17,616 nt of DNA from Akkermansiaceae bacterium UBA3385 (GTDB lineage Bacteria; Verrucomicrobiota; Verrucomicrobiia; Verrucomicrobiales; Akkermansiaceae). The stretch lies in NCBI GenBank assembly GCA_002358905.1, contig DEPT01000002.1, forward strand, positions 1,749 through 19,364, in the 5' to 3' direction. A model generated the notes under the pieces. The model saw only the letters and a list, made by a program, of their open reading frames with translations. It did not search any database and had not been told where the DNA came from. Every line of letters starts with the position of its first letter. Position 1 is the first letter of the stretch. This document shows, piece by piece, positions 1-7,645 of the stretch. The position numbers and the translations under genes are program-made.

Positions 1-480
1 GGCTTCAGCTTCCTGCTTAGCTTCGGCTTCGGCCTCTTCGGCCTCTTCTATATTATCCATCGATTCCGATGTTGGATTTATATCTTCCTTTCTTTTTTTC
101 TTTTTGCTATCAGCCTTACTTGTTATTCCCAGTTTTTTCAATTTGTCAGCTGCATTCTTGTTGCCCAATTCGTCAGCCATCTTATAGTAACGTATAGCCT
201 CTTCTTCGTCTTTGGAAACGGCAATGCCTTTGTAATGCAAATCTCCCAGCATGAACATGGCGCGGTGATCGCCCTTGTCTGCAGCCATTTCAAGCCATTT
301 GACGCCATTCTTCGGGTCGTGTTTAATGCCTTTGCCTTGTATGAGCCGTTTGCCTAAGGTACGCATGGCTGTTACATTTCCTCGTCGGGCATCGTTAAGA
401 AGTTGCCGTGGAGTTTGAGCATCTGCTATACCTGATGCCAATATGGAAAATGAAAGGAATGAAAGAAGAATTGGTTTCAT
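1..480 (-). CDS. Exported Sel1-repeat protein (C-terminus cut by window edge)
   Basis: The frame is open from an ATG at 478-480 down to base 1, giving 160 codons, and the C-terminus lies outside the window. The N-terminus (MKPILLSFLSFSILASGIADA) is a Sec signal peptide, so the protein is exported. Residues about 30-118 hold two Sel1-like (TPR-type) repeats, seen in the runs GNVTAMRTLGKRLIQGKGI, WLEMAADKGDHRAMFMLGD and AIRYYKMADELGNKNAADKL. A Lys-rich linker follows, then an Ala/Glu-rich stretch that is probably helical or coiled-coil and continues past the edge. Sel1 repeats are protein-interaction scaffolds, so no enzymatic role is implied. The gene starts 18 bases after the ankyrin gene at 499-1905 and is probably co-transcribed with it. 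No Shine-Dalgarno motif is visible. The repeat call is firm; the partner is unknown. Confidence 0.82.
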   Translation of the reverse strand, partial: MKPILLSFLSFSILASGIADAQTPRQLLNDARRGNVTAMRTLGKRLIQGKGIKHDPKNGVKWLEMAADKGDHRAMFMLGDLHYKGIAVSKDEEEAIRYYKMADELGNKNAADKLKKLGITSKADSKKKKRKEDINPTSESMDNIEEAEEAEAEAKQEAEA

Positions 481-498
481 AATAAAAGATGGGTTAGA

Positions 499-1905
499 TT
501 AATTTTGGGCTCCGGAGGCTTGAAGAATACGAATGATTTCCCTGACGCTGTTGTTTAATGGGAGGGTTTTGGCAAAAGCAAGAGCTGAAATTCCCTCGTT
601 GTTTACATCGTTTACACGTGCTCCAGCATGGAGTAATGCTCTGACTATTGCTGGTTTTTCGTTAAATACGCTTATCATTAGCGGAGTAATGTTGTGGTTC
701 TTATCGTCTATGCTGAACTTTACATTTGGATCCGCACCTGCCCTCAGGAGGAGGTTAACTATGGCTTCTTGCTTATAGTGAGGGTTCATCAATGTATGAG
801 CTAAAGCGTTTCTTCCTGCTGCATCTCTCAGATTGACGTAGGCTCCTGCTTTAATGAGATATTCACAAACATCATCCAGATGGTTATGAGCCGCCATTAT
901 TAAAGGTGTCAATCTGTCACCGGAGGTGTCTTGTTTGTTGATATGTGCTCCAGCATCAATAAGGAGCTTAGTGATGTCTACATGTTTTCTCGTAATGGCG
1001 TTATCAATGGCAGATGACCCACCGTTGCCAGATTTTGCGTTTACGTCAGCGCCATAAGAGAGCAGGAGTCGCACTATTTGGGTGTGTCCTAAACAAGTTG
1101 CTTTGATGAGAGGCGTATCTCCATCTAATAAATATCGAGCGTTTACGTTTGCGCCGGCTTCTAAGGGAAGCCTTGCCAATTCGGCATCGCCCATTGCTAT
1201 TGTGGCGAATAAGAAATTATCCAGGTCGTGAAGGGGAATGCCCATGCTTTGCAGCTTTGTCCTGGCTGCATTTCTTTGTTGCTGCGTGGGGGTAATGTGA
1301 GTAGTGTGGGGCCGATAGGCCTTAGATGGCAGGATTTGCGTTTTCGGTGTGTATGTCGAAACTGTGGGGATGTAGGTAGGTTCCTTTTTCTTTTCGGTAT
1401 AAATACAGATGACGAAGCAACTTGTGAAGAGAAGAACCACGATACATGTTATTACTCGAACACTCTTCTTTTTCTTGAATTGCTCGAAATAAAGACAGGT
1501 GAGTTTCGTAGCGTAACGTGCAGCTTCACAAATCCCTTTCTTTATAATCGGGCTACTCACTCCATACCATTTTCTGCAACATTTAGCGGTTGCAGCTAAA
1601 CATGTTTTTATGCTCCGTATTCCTTGTTGTACCTTTGCTTTGAATTGATGGCGCGTATGTTTTTCTTCTTCAGTGCTTGATATACAAAGTGTTTGCTTAT
1701 TATTGGCGATTGCATCAACTCTTTCCATTGGCGATGGCGTGACGTCCGATGGGAAATGCTCGGAGATCGTTTCCCATTTCTCCATGCCCTCGCACCAGAT
1801 ATAGGCGTTTGCATCATATTCTCCAGATGCAACTCCTGCCAGGATAACCGATTCTTCAAACGGACCTTCCTGCCTGTTATTAATGTTGATGTAGTATTGT
1901 TTCAT
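499..1905 (-). CDS. GYF_2 domain / transmembrane / ankyrin-repeat protein
   Basis: A 468-residue protein. Residues about 4-52 form a GYF_2 domain, recognisable from YYININNRQEGPF near the start and YIWCEGMEKWETI near residue 40. Residues 82-149 are a basic linker. One transmembrane segment follows at about 150-170 (VITCIVVLLFTSCFVICIYT). After a Thr/Pro-rich linker, residues about 229-466 carry some seven ankyrin repeats with the usual GADVNA, TPLIKAT and TPLIMAAH signatures. With one membrane helix and a basic N-terminal side, the GYF_2 domain probably sits in the cytoplasm and the ankyrin domain outside it; this orientation is inferred from charge. Both domain types bind proteins, so this is likely an adaptor. 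It heads an operon with the Sel1 protein. A promoter lies at 2035-2063, about 120 bases upstream of the start. No Shine-Dalgarno motif is seen. Confidence 0.88.
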   Translation of the reverse strand: MKQYYININNRQEGPFEESVILAGVASGEYDANAYIWCEGMEKWETISEHFPSDVTPSPMERVDAIANNKQTLCISSTEEEKHTRHQFKAKVQQGIRSIKTCLAATAKCCRKWYGVSSPIIKKGICEAARYATKLTCLYFEQFKKKKSVRVITCIVVLLFTSCFVICIYTEKKKEPTYIPTVSTYTPKTQILPSKAYRPHTTHITPTQQQRNAARTKLQSMGIPLHDLDNFLFATIAMGDAELARLPLEAGANVNARYLLDGDTPLIKATCLGHTQIVRLLLSYGADVNAKSGNGGSSAIDNAITRKHVDITKLLIDAGAHINKQDTSGDRLTPLIMAAHNHLDDVCEYLIKAGAYVNLRDAAGRNALAHTLMNPHYKQEAIVNLLLRAGADPNVKFSIDDKNHNITPLMISVFNEKPAIVRALLHAGARVNDVNNEGISALAFAKTLPLNNSVREIIRILQASGAQN

Positions 1906-2034
1906 TGTTGGGAAACGTGCTGGTGGTGAGTCCCACCGATTTTGTGGCTTTTAATCCTTACGTGACAGAGGTATGAGGCTAGGTGGGATGTCTGGCGGGA
2001 TGCTCATGCGGTTTACGGCTTATCTCTGTCTAGG

Positions 2035-2063
2035 ATTATGCAGTAAAAATGCGATAAAGTCAA
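2035..2063 (-). promoter_or_regulatory. Sigma70-like promoter of the ankyrin/Sel1 operon
   Basis: On the minus strand, TTGACT (2058-2063) and CATAAT (2035-2040) are separated by exactly 17 bases. Each hexamer matches consensus at five of six positions. The predicted start of transcription is near 2028, giving a leader of about 120 bases before the ATG at 1905. Confidence 0.7.
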
Positions 2064-2195
2064 TTTTTTTCGAAGGGAGTACTCACTCGTAGTTAATTCA
2101 GAACGTAAGTAGTGTGTTGGGAGGTATCATAAATGCTATAATGAACAGCGGGTGATACAAGGGGATGTGTGCGGTGCAGGGCGAGGCGAGGTGGG

Positions 2196-2987
2196 CTATG
2201 GAATGGTGATAGTGTCTCCGGTTGTGAGGGGATGGAGTTGGTGGCCTAGATGTTGTTTGAGGATAGCGTATGCGGCGGGGCAGGTGCAGTGGCCAGTGTA
2301 GTAGCTAGTGGGTAATTGTGCCAGGAGGGCGGCGGTGCGGTGCAGTTTATCGATGTCTTCTTGCGAATCTGCGTGTGTGAGGTGGAATCCGCCAATGAGG
2401 ACATCCGGCCGGAAGTGGGTGGCTATGTTGAGAATGCCCCGATGGGCGCATCCGCTGATGATGATGCGCCGCCCGTTTTCTTTCAGGAGCAGGTATTGTT
2501 CATGCAGGAAGTCATCCGGCACAACTGTTCCTCCTATGCAGCAGCTCATGCCTTTTCCTTCCAGCGGGTATGGCGTGGGGAGGGACTCTGCACAATGTAT
2601 GCATACTCCCGGTGCCAGTTGGAGTTTCGCCTGCCGGACCAGGCGCATGGCCGGGTGCTGCTCCAGCTCTGCCTGCAGACCTATATTCTTGCCATGAGCG
2701 TTGAAGTGAGGCGTAAAGGCATGTGGACTGACCCAGATGGGGGTATGCGGATGGAGCTGGATGAAGTGCCGGAGTCCGCCGCCATGGTCGTAGTGACCGT
2801 GCGAGAGCACCACCATGTCAACATTGAGATGGTGCCCCATTCGGGTGGCGTTATGAATGAAAGCATCAGATGCTCCTGTGTCGAACAGAATGCGGTGGTT
2901 TGCCGTTTCGATAAGAAGACTGAGCCCATGCTCTGCTACTAAATCATCCCGCGAACAGGTGTTTTCTATGAGACAGTGCAGTTGCAT
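2196..2987 (-). CDS. MBL-fold metallo-hydrolase (COG1237-like)
   Basis: A 263-residue metallo-beta-lactamase-fold protein. The metal-binding motif is SHGHYDHGG at residues 62-70 (H63, H65, D67, H68). Further ligand candidates are H182 in SGCAHRGILNI and H202 in IGGFHL, and YTGHCTC lies near 233. The DTGAS turn at 36-40 and the late GGFH motif fit the COG1237 branch, whose archaeal members include proteins named for a dihydropterin-type synthase step in methanopterin synthesis; bacterial members are mostly uncharacterised. There is no signal peptide, so it is cytoplasmic. The start is 35 bases after the GH84 stop with no terminator between them, so it is probably co-transcribed with GH84. The fold call is secure; the substrate is unknown. 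Confidence 0.88.
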   Translation of the reverse strand: MQLHCLIENTCSRDDLVAEHGLSLLIETANHRILFDTGASDAFIHNATRMGHHLNVDMVVLSHGHYDHGGGLRHFIQLHPHTPIWVSPHAFTPHFNAHGKNIGLQAELEQHPAMRLVRQAKLQLAPGVCIHCAESLPTPYPLEGKGMSCCIGGTVVPDDFLHEQYLLLKENGRRIIISGCAHRGILNIATHFRPDVLIGGFHLTHADSQEDIDKLHRTAALLAQLPTSYYTGHCTCPAAYAILKQHLGHQLHPLTTGDTITIP

Positions 2988-3022
2988 GAGATTCGTAGCA
3001 GATGTATTTGTCTGCCTGTTTT

Positions 3023-5884
3023 TTATTTGAAAATGACTTCGTTGAGGAAGCAGTACGGTTGTTTGGGGTGGGTAAGGCGCACAGTGGTGGCGCCGGGATT
3101 AATTTTATAGCGGCAGACGTGGGGCCCTTCGCTGGTGAGTGTGGCGCCGGTAACATCGCAGCGGATGTTGCCTACGGTAATCATTTCCTGAGTGCCGGAC
3201 GGGACTGGCATAGTGACATCCAACGGGGCTTTTGCACAGAGGTATGCAGAGGCGATGTCGGCATCATATATGGTGCGGGTATCGGTATCCAATGCGTTTT
3301 CTGTGATACCGATGTTGAAGAGCGTGAGCTTGATTTCCTGTGGGTTGTCACTTGTGTTGGTAACATTGACGGCAGTGATTCGTTCCTGAGGAAGCTGTTC
3401 TTTTTTCAGGTAGAGTCGATTGCCTTCCACTGCAGCCTGTACCGTGTGTTCTTTGCCGGATTCGAGAGTCAGCGAGATTGTGGCCCAGGTGGTGAGCCCG
3501 GGGTGTTCCAGATTAATCTGGACCCATTCTGGGCTGATGGGGGTGGGCAGGTGCAGGGAAATGTGTTCCTGTGGCTGGAATTGGAATACCTCCATGACAC
3601 GGCTGATGCCGATGTCTGCATTGGTGCTGTAAGCCGTCAGATTACGGCCTTCCACATTGGTGTCGACATAAGGGGGCAGGGTTCGATTGACAGCAAACTC
3701 ACAAATGGAGAGCCAGTTCGGGCGCGGTGTCAGAATGCGGAAACGCACATAGCGGGCACGTATGGGGTTGCGGGAGAGATTGACAATGGCCATATTGCCG
3801 TATTGAGCCTTGCCAATGGGAGTCCATGTCTTTCCATCGTCAGATACTTCGAACTGGCCGCATTCTGTGTAATCATTCGGGCGTGAACCGCCCATAACCA
3901 TGGAGATATTATTGATGGAAATGGTGGAACCGTGATCCAGGCAGAACCACTGATCCTTTGCCTGGAAACAATCGCTGGACCAGAACGTATTGGGACGTCC
4001 GTCCTTGATTTTCTGGGAATCGGTGCCGGGGCGACCGCATGATGCAGTGAATTTGGGATCCGGGCGTTTCTGACCGGAGAGTGCTGCATATACCTGGCCA
4101 TTCAGGTAAGAGAAGGCAGCGTTAAGAACCGGAGTCATGGCATAGGTGGCGACCTCTACATCATCCACGAGGCGGACCCCGCTGGCAGACCACTCGTTTC
4201 TCATGGTGGAGCGCATGTCGTAAAGAGCCTGAACCGTATCGAAGAAATAGTGGAAGAGATAGTCGTCCTTGGTAGCAAAGGCAGTCATGATGGAAGCTCC
4301 GGCTACCCCGCAGAGTTCAAACTGATCCAACCAGGGGCGGATTTCTTCGCAGAGCCCAGCAATGGGGTTGCTGGTGTGTTTCAGCTCGCGGGCTGCGCTG
4401 ACCATGCGGTCGAATTCCAGCTGCAGGAGCTGCACGGCTTTCATGTCCGGTTTGTCATTGGCAATGCTTTCGATAAAGCATTCTGCGGTGGGGGCAATGT
4501 TTACCGATTCTTCTCGGAAATAACCGTGGCCATTTGGCAGGAGATAGGAATTATGTGCGCAGAATACACGCATGGCCTCGCGGTGGCGGGGGTAGAGCCG
4601 CTGCATGCCTGCATCCCAGGTGGAAGCGGATTCAAAGTTGTCAATATTCCAGGTGTAGTTGGCTACACCAAACAAACCAACCTTGCTGGCTTCTGCATGC
4701 TCCATGGGATTCGCCACAAAACCACTCATCTGATTTTTCATTTCCGGGTTGGTGTCCAGACCATAGGTGCGCCCCATGGAAAGCCGGCTGCGCTTGAAAT
4801 CATTGCACGGCCAGTTCCACCAGATGAAAGTGGGGCGCTGTACGTGCTGGTTTACCCATTTCTGGCCATCCAGTGTGATATCGTGCACTACGGTATCCCC
4901 CGTCCACATGACGGGAATGCTCTTATCCAGACCTCGGCCAAGTGTCTGCAGAAAGTTTTCATTCGTCCAGCTGCGGTTGTAGCCGGTGGGGCACATGATG
5001 AGTGTCTGGTTTACATCCGGATGCTTGCGGATGAAATGTTCCAGAATATAATTTGTGAGCTGTACCTGGCGCTCGGCTTTGCCGATTTCGCCGCTGGAGT
5101 CATCCACAAGAACCCCGAAATCACGCACACCTAAATCGTACATTTGCTGCAGTTTGGCACAGAGCCCGTCCAGCTGGGGTTTGCCTTCGTTTTTATCCCA
5201 GCGCACCGTGTTGGCCGGGTGAATAGCCCACACAAAACGAACATAGTTCTGGCGTGCGTATTTAATCAAATCTCTGAGTTCGGTTGCCTTTTGTTCGGGG
5301 TAGGGCTGGTAGCAACCGTGGCCGTGGTGGTAGGGGTCATCCTTGGGGGCATAGATGTAGGTGTTCATCTTGTTGCGGCCCATGAAGCGGAAAATGGAAC
5401 AGCGGGCTTCGAAGCTCCAGGGTGCACCGTAATAACCTTCCACCACACCTCGGAACGGCAGGTCCGGCCAGTCTACCAAGATACCCATTGGCAGTTCTCC
5501 CAGTCGGGATACTTCTCGCAGACTTTTGTCTGCAAAGACATCATTGTGCGCTACGGTCGCATCCGGCACATTGTAAAGCATCTGGATGATGGACTGGCGA
5601 GCATAGAAACGCCCGGTTTCATCGTTGGCGTAGACGGTGAGCTTTCCCGGGGTGATGTCTATAGCATAACCTTCGGGTACCTGGGGTAGCCGATCCCAGA
5701 GTCCGCCTTTGCTTTGGGCGCTGCGCATCAGAATCTGCACATCTTTCACTCGGGTGGTGATAGAGCGCATACCGTTGTGTTGTGGTGTGGGGTAAATAAC
5801 AACGGCTTCAGCTACATGGTTGGCTGTTACGGAAAGAAAGGCACAGCAGAGCGTGCAGAGCAGGGTTTTGAACTGCGGTTTCAT
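3023..5884 (-). CDS. Exported GH84 beta-N-acetylglucosaminidase with F5/8C (CBM32-like) domain
   Basis: A 953-residue exported enzyme expected to release beta-linked GlcNAc from host-type glycans. Residues 1-27 are a Sec signal peptide ending in AEA. Residues about 28-135 form the N-terminal domain typical of GH84 enzymes. The barrel starts at GVVEGYYGAPW (147-156) and continues with YIYAPKDDPYHHGHG (176-190). The paired aspartates of the substrate-assisted mechanism are D261-D262 in FGVLVDDSSGE. WWNWPCNDFKRSRL (355-367) and ANPMEHAEASKVGLF (391-405) are further family landmarks. A helical region follows. A discoidin-like sugar-binding domain lies at about 606-735 (DGRPNTFWSSD, FEVSDDGKTWTPIG, ARYVRFRI). 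About 215 residues of beta-rich C-terminal sequence remain unassigned. The gene has its own promoter with an overlapping palindrome and appears to lead the MBL gene. Confidence 0.95.
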   Translation of the reverse strand: MKPQFKTLLCTLCCAFLSVTANHVAEAVVIYPTPQHNGMRSITTRVKDVQILMRSAQSKGGLWDRLPQVPEGYAIDITPGKLTVYANDETGRFYARQSIIQMLYNVPDATVAHNDVFADKSLREVSRLGELPMGILVDWPDLPFRGVVEGYYGAPWSFEARCSIFRFMGRNKMNTYIYAPKDDPYHHGHGCYQPYPEQKATELRDLIKYARQNYVRFVWAIHPANTVRWDKNEGKPQLDGLCAKLQQMYDLGVRDFGVLVDDSSGEIGKAERQVQLTNYILEHFIRKHPDVNQTLIMCPTGYNRSWTNENFLQTLGRGLDKSIPVMWTGDTVVHDITLDGQKWVNQHVQRPTFIWWNWPCNDFKRSRLSMGRTYGLDTNPEMKNQMSGFVANPMEHAEASKVGLFGVANYTWNIDNFESASTWDAGMQRLYPRHREAMRVFCAHNSYLLPNGHGYFREESVNIAPTAECFIESIANDKPDMKAVQLLQLEFDRMVSAARELKHTSNPIAGLCEEIRPWLDQFELCGVAGASIMTAFATKDDYLFHYFFDTVQALYDMRSTMRNEWSASGVRLVDDVEVATYAMTPVLNAAFSYLNGQVYAALSGQKRPDPKFTASCGRPGTDSQKIKDGRPNTFWSSDCFQAKDQWFCLDHGSTISINNISMVMGGSRPNDYTECGQFEVSDDGKTWTPIGKAQYGNMAIVNLSRNPIRARYVRFRILTPRPNWLSICEFAVNRTLPPYVDTNVEGRNLTAYSTNADIGISRVMEVFQFQPQEHISLHLPTPISPEWVQINLEHPGLTTWATISLTLESGKEHTVQAAVEGNRLYLKKEQLPQERITAVNVTNTSDNPQEIKLTLFNIGITENALDTDTRTIYDADIASAYLCAKAPLDVTMPVPSGTQEMITVGNIRCDVTGATLTSEGPHVCRYKINPGATTVRLTHPKQPYCFLNEVIFK

Positions 5885-5940
5885 GGCAGATTGTAGAAGT
5901 GTATGTCTAACAGGAGAGGAGAGACTCCCATTAACCGTGC

Positions 5941-5969
5941 ATTATACGTACCGTTTCCGCATAAATCAA
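5941..5969 (-). promoter_or_regulatory. Sigma70-like promoter of the GH84 gene
   Basis: On the minus strand, TTGATT (5964-5969) and a perfect TATAAT (5941-5946) are separated by 17 bases. The predicted start is near 5934, giving a leader of about 50 bases before the ATG at 5884. Confidence 0.75.
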
Positions 5970-5976
5970 GCGGAAA
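5954..5976. promoter_or_regulatory. Candidate operator palindrome over the GH84 -35 region
   Basis: A perfect inverted repeat, TTTCCGC (5954-5960) and GCGGAAA (5970-5976), has a 9-base centre. The centre holds the whole -35 hexamer and the left arm lies in the promoter spacer. A protein bound here would block RNA polymerase. No adjacent regulator gene is present, so the binding protein is unknown. Confidence 0.5.
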
Positions 5977-6051
5977 TGTTATTTGCAGGAAGAAAATCGC
6001 GAGCATGGCCCATAGGTATAGCAATCACCCTCCATGTTTGATAGATTGGCG

Positions 6052-6069
6052 ATTTGCGGGTCTGCAAAT
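6052..6069. repeat. Short palindrome between the GH84 and Nudix genes
   Basis: ATTTGC (6052-6057) and GCAAAT (6064-6069) form a 6-bp inverted repeat with a 6-base centre. It has no T-tract on either side, so it is a poor terminator. It could be a distal operator for GH84 or have no role. Confidence 0.3.
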
Positions 6070-6116
6070 TGGCCGGAGCCCGGGATTTTTGTTCTGTCAA
6101 ATCCAGGTCAGCTCAT

Positions 6117-6704
6117 CTATGGCGCGCGTGTGGCTGGCATACCGCTGAAATATCTCCTGGCCATGCGGGAAACGGCTTCGTCCAGTTCGCTGCTCCGGGA
6201 TTCAAAGTCGGCTGCGTTCCACCATGCCAGGTCATCCGATTCCGGGGAAATGGCAAAGGATTCATGCGGCGCCTGCAGCAGGTAGCGGATATCGTAGTGA
6301 TAATGTTGCGGCTCGCCCTTGGCCGGGCGGGCAGGGATAAGATGAATGTCAATATCGTAAATGTCCTCGCTGACGGGGAGTATGCCCTCGATTCCGCTTT
6401 CTTCCTCTGCTTCTTTCAACGCCACGCGGAGCGGGTTCGGGTCGCCATCTGCGTGGCCGCCGGTCTGCATCCAGCGTTGCAAATTGTGGTGAAGCGTCAG
6501 TAGTGCTTTGTCTCCCGTGGGGTTGACCAACCATGCGGACCCTGTAATATGTCCTTGCTGGTTACTGCGGCAGAAACAGTCCGGATTACCGCAGATGAAA
6601 TCGATGATTTTGTCGGCTGTTAATCGCTGTAGAGGGTGTTTTTCTGCAAAAATCTGCAGGTTCTGCACCAGCTTGGCTCTCGAATCGTCCGGAATGTGCT
6701 GCAT
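6117..6704 (-). CDS. Nudix hydrolase
   Basis: A 195-residue Nudix-family pyrophosphohydrolase, which would cleave a nucleoside diphosphate linked to another moiety; the substrate cannot be read from sequence. The Nudix box spans about residues 82-105: GGHADGDP, then KEAEEESGI, which supplies the metal-binding glutamates. It departs from the textbook box in having Pro for the first Glu and Lys for Arg. The GGHADGD opening and the downstream IHLIPARPAKGEPQHYHYD segment are typical of one common bacterial subgroup, so I regard it as active. Residues 1-50 form a helical N-terminal extension. There is no signal peptide. The first ATG is used because no other start lies before the domain. A candidate promoter ends only a few bases upstream, which would make a nearly leaderless mRNA. 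Confidence 0.9.
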   Translation of the reverse strand: MQHIPDDSRAKLVQNLQIFAEKHPLQRLTADKIIDFICGNPDCFCRSNQQGHITGSAWLVNPTGDKALLTLHHNLQRWMQTGGHADGDPNPLRVALKEAEEESGIEGILPVSEDIYDIDIHLIPARPAKGEPQHYHYDIRYLLQAPHESFAISPESDDLAWWNAADFESRSSELDEAVSRMARRYFSGMPATRAP

Positions 6705-6713
6705 AGGTGCCCT

Positions 6714-6741
6714 ATTCTATGCACTTTTTGCCCAAAATCAA
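6714..6741 (-). promoter_or_regulatory. Candidate promoter of the Nudix gene
   Basis: On the minus strand, TTGATT (6736-6741) and TAGAAT (6714-6719) have a 16-base spacer. The predicted start is near 6707, leaving about three bases before the ATG at 6704. Confidence 0.5.
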
Positions 6742-6782
6742 GTCATACCCGATAAAAAAAGATTGTAAAGAAAAGTTTAGTA

Positions 6783-6812
6783 TTGGCAGTTCGGTGAGTA
6801 GTGTGGTAATAT
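6783..6812 (+). promoter_or_regulatory. Candidate promoter of the two small lipoprotein genes
   Basis: TTGGCA (6783-6788) and TAATAT (6807-6812) are separated by 18 bases. The predicted start is near 6819, about 54 bases upstream of the ATG at 6873. The -10 match is moderate. Confidence 0.4.
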
Positions 6813-6872
6813 ATGGCTGGCGGGATAGGGAATGGCATATAGGAGTGCCCGGCATGCCGCGTAGAAAACATT

Positions 6873-7028
6873 ATGAAAACAACAATCATTAACGTGGCGA
6901 AGCGCGGCGTGCAACTGGCTGCAATTCTGGTGTGTATGACCTGTCTCACCTCCTGCAGTGCGGTAACGAGTCTGGTCAGCCTGCTGATCTCGATACCGAT
7001 TCGCCTGGTGGATTTAATCTGTCCCTGA
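6873..7028 (+). CDS. Small lipoprotein, 51 residues
   Basis: A 51-codon ORF that a length filter would miss. It begins MKTTIINVAKRG, a basic n-region. A hydrophobic stretch (VQLAAILVCMTCLTSC) follows and ends in a lipobox-like LTSC with the candidate lipidated Cys at residue 28. The mature part is only about 24 residues, starting CSAVTSLVSLLISIPIRL, and looks like an amphipathic or membrane-lying helix. It lies 13 bases upstream of a second lipoprotein gene in the same direction, behind a candidate promoter, and the pair share one terminator. This context and the lipobox support it as a real gene. Its function is unknown, and no Shine-Dalgarno motif is visible. Confidence 0.6.
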   Translation: MKTTIINVAKRGVQLAAILVCMTCLTSCSAVTSLVSLLISIPIRLVDLICP

Positions 7029-7041
7029 TAGAAATAGCGTT

Positions 7042-7524
7042 ATGTTCAGCACTCGTCAGCTTGTTCTTTGTCTGGTTGCAGTGGTTGCCTGTTTACTGGC
7101 ATCCTGTCAGAGCGACCGGGCATTGGCGTATCATAACTTCCCGGATGCAGTCACCAACATTAATCAGGTGGATCCTGCATACCGTAAGTATTTTGCGGGC
7201 CAGCAAGGTCGCAACTACAGTGCCGATGACCAGCGCAAGGCATTGGCTGCTGCAATTCGTACATCCCGGACACCGGTTCCTGCCTATGTGCCGCGTACAG
7301 CCGTAGCTTCCGCCAGAAAAGCAAGCCGCGGCCGTTCGTCTGCTCGCAACAACCGCCGCGTGGCTGCAAATCGCAAAGTCGTAAACAGTCGTCGCAAGGT
7401 AGCCACGAGAAGCAAGGTATCTGTGAGCCGTCGCAGTGTTGCCGCCAGAAGCAAGTCTGCAAAGGCCAGGAAGAGCAAGTCCGTAGCCAAGCGCAAGGCT
7501 GCTCCGCGCCGCCGCCGCGGCTGA
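7042..7524 (+). CDS. Lipoprotein with Lys/Arg/Ser/Ala-rich C-terminal tail
   Basis: A 160-residue protein. The signal peptide (MFSTRQLVLCLVAVVACLLASC) ends in a good lipobox, LASC, with C22 as the lipidation site. Residues 23-80 form a short ordinary-looking region (ALAYHNFPDAVTNINQVDP and so on). From about residue 84 to the end the composition is almost wholly Lys, Arg, Ser, Ala and Val, in a loose repeat of the type RRKVATRSKVSVSRRSVAAR, ending PRRRRG. This resembles the tail of histone H1-like proteins, but the lipobox places it in the envelope. A strongly cationic envelope protein could bind lipopolysaccharide, peptidoglycan or nucleic acid; this is inference. The first ATG is used because it gives a complete signal peptide. 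A strong terminator follows 24 bases after the stop. Confidence 0.8.
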   Translation: MFSTRQLVLCLVAVVACLLASCQSDRALAYHNFPDAVTNINQVDPAYRKYFAGQQGRNYSADDQRKALAAAIRTSRTPVPAYVPRTAVASARKASRGRSSARNNRRVAANRKVVNSRRKVATRSKVSVSRRSVAARSKSAKARKSKSVAKRKAAPRRRRG

Positions 7525-7548
7525 TAAGCTTGAAATATTTCCGCAAAC

Positions 7549-7577
7549 CCGGCCATTATCGTGGCCGGTTTTTTTTT
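7549..7577 (+). terminator. Rho-independent terminator of the lipoprotein pair
   Basis: CCGGCCA (7549-7555) and TGGCCGG (7562-7568) form a perfect 7-bp stem with a 6-base loop, followed by nine T residues (7569-7577). Confidence 0.92.
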
Positions 7578-7645
7578 GGGGGGGAAAGGGGTAAAGGGAG
7601 TCATGCGCCACGCCCCTGGAAATTCTATGGGGAACCCGGGAAGGG

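Noticed and set aside
2114..2142. A plus-strand promoter with TATAAT at 2137-2142
   Set aside because: There is no acceptable -35 box at the right distance and no plus-strand gene downstream.
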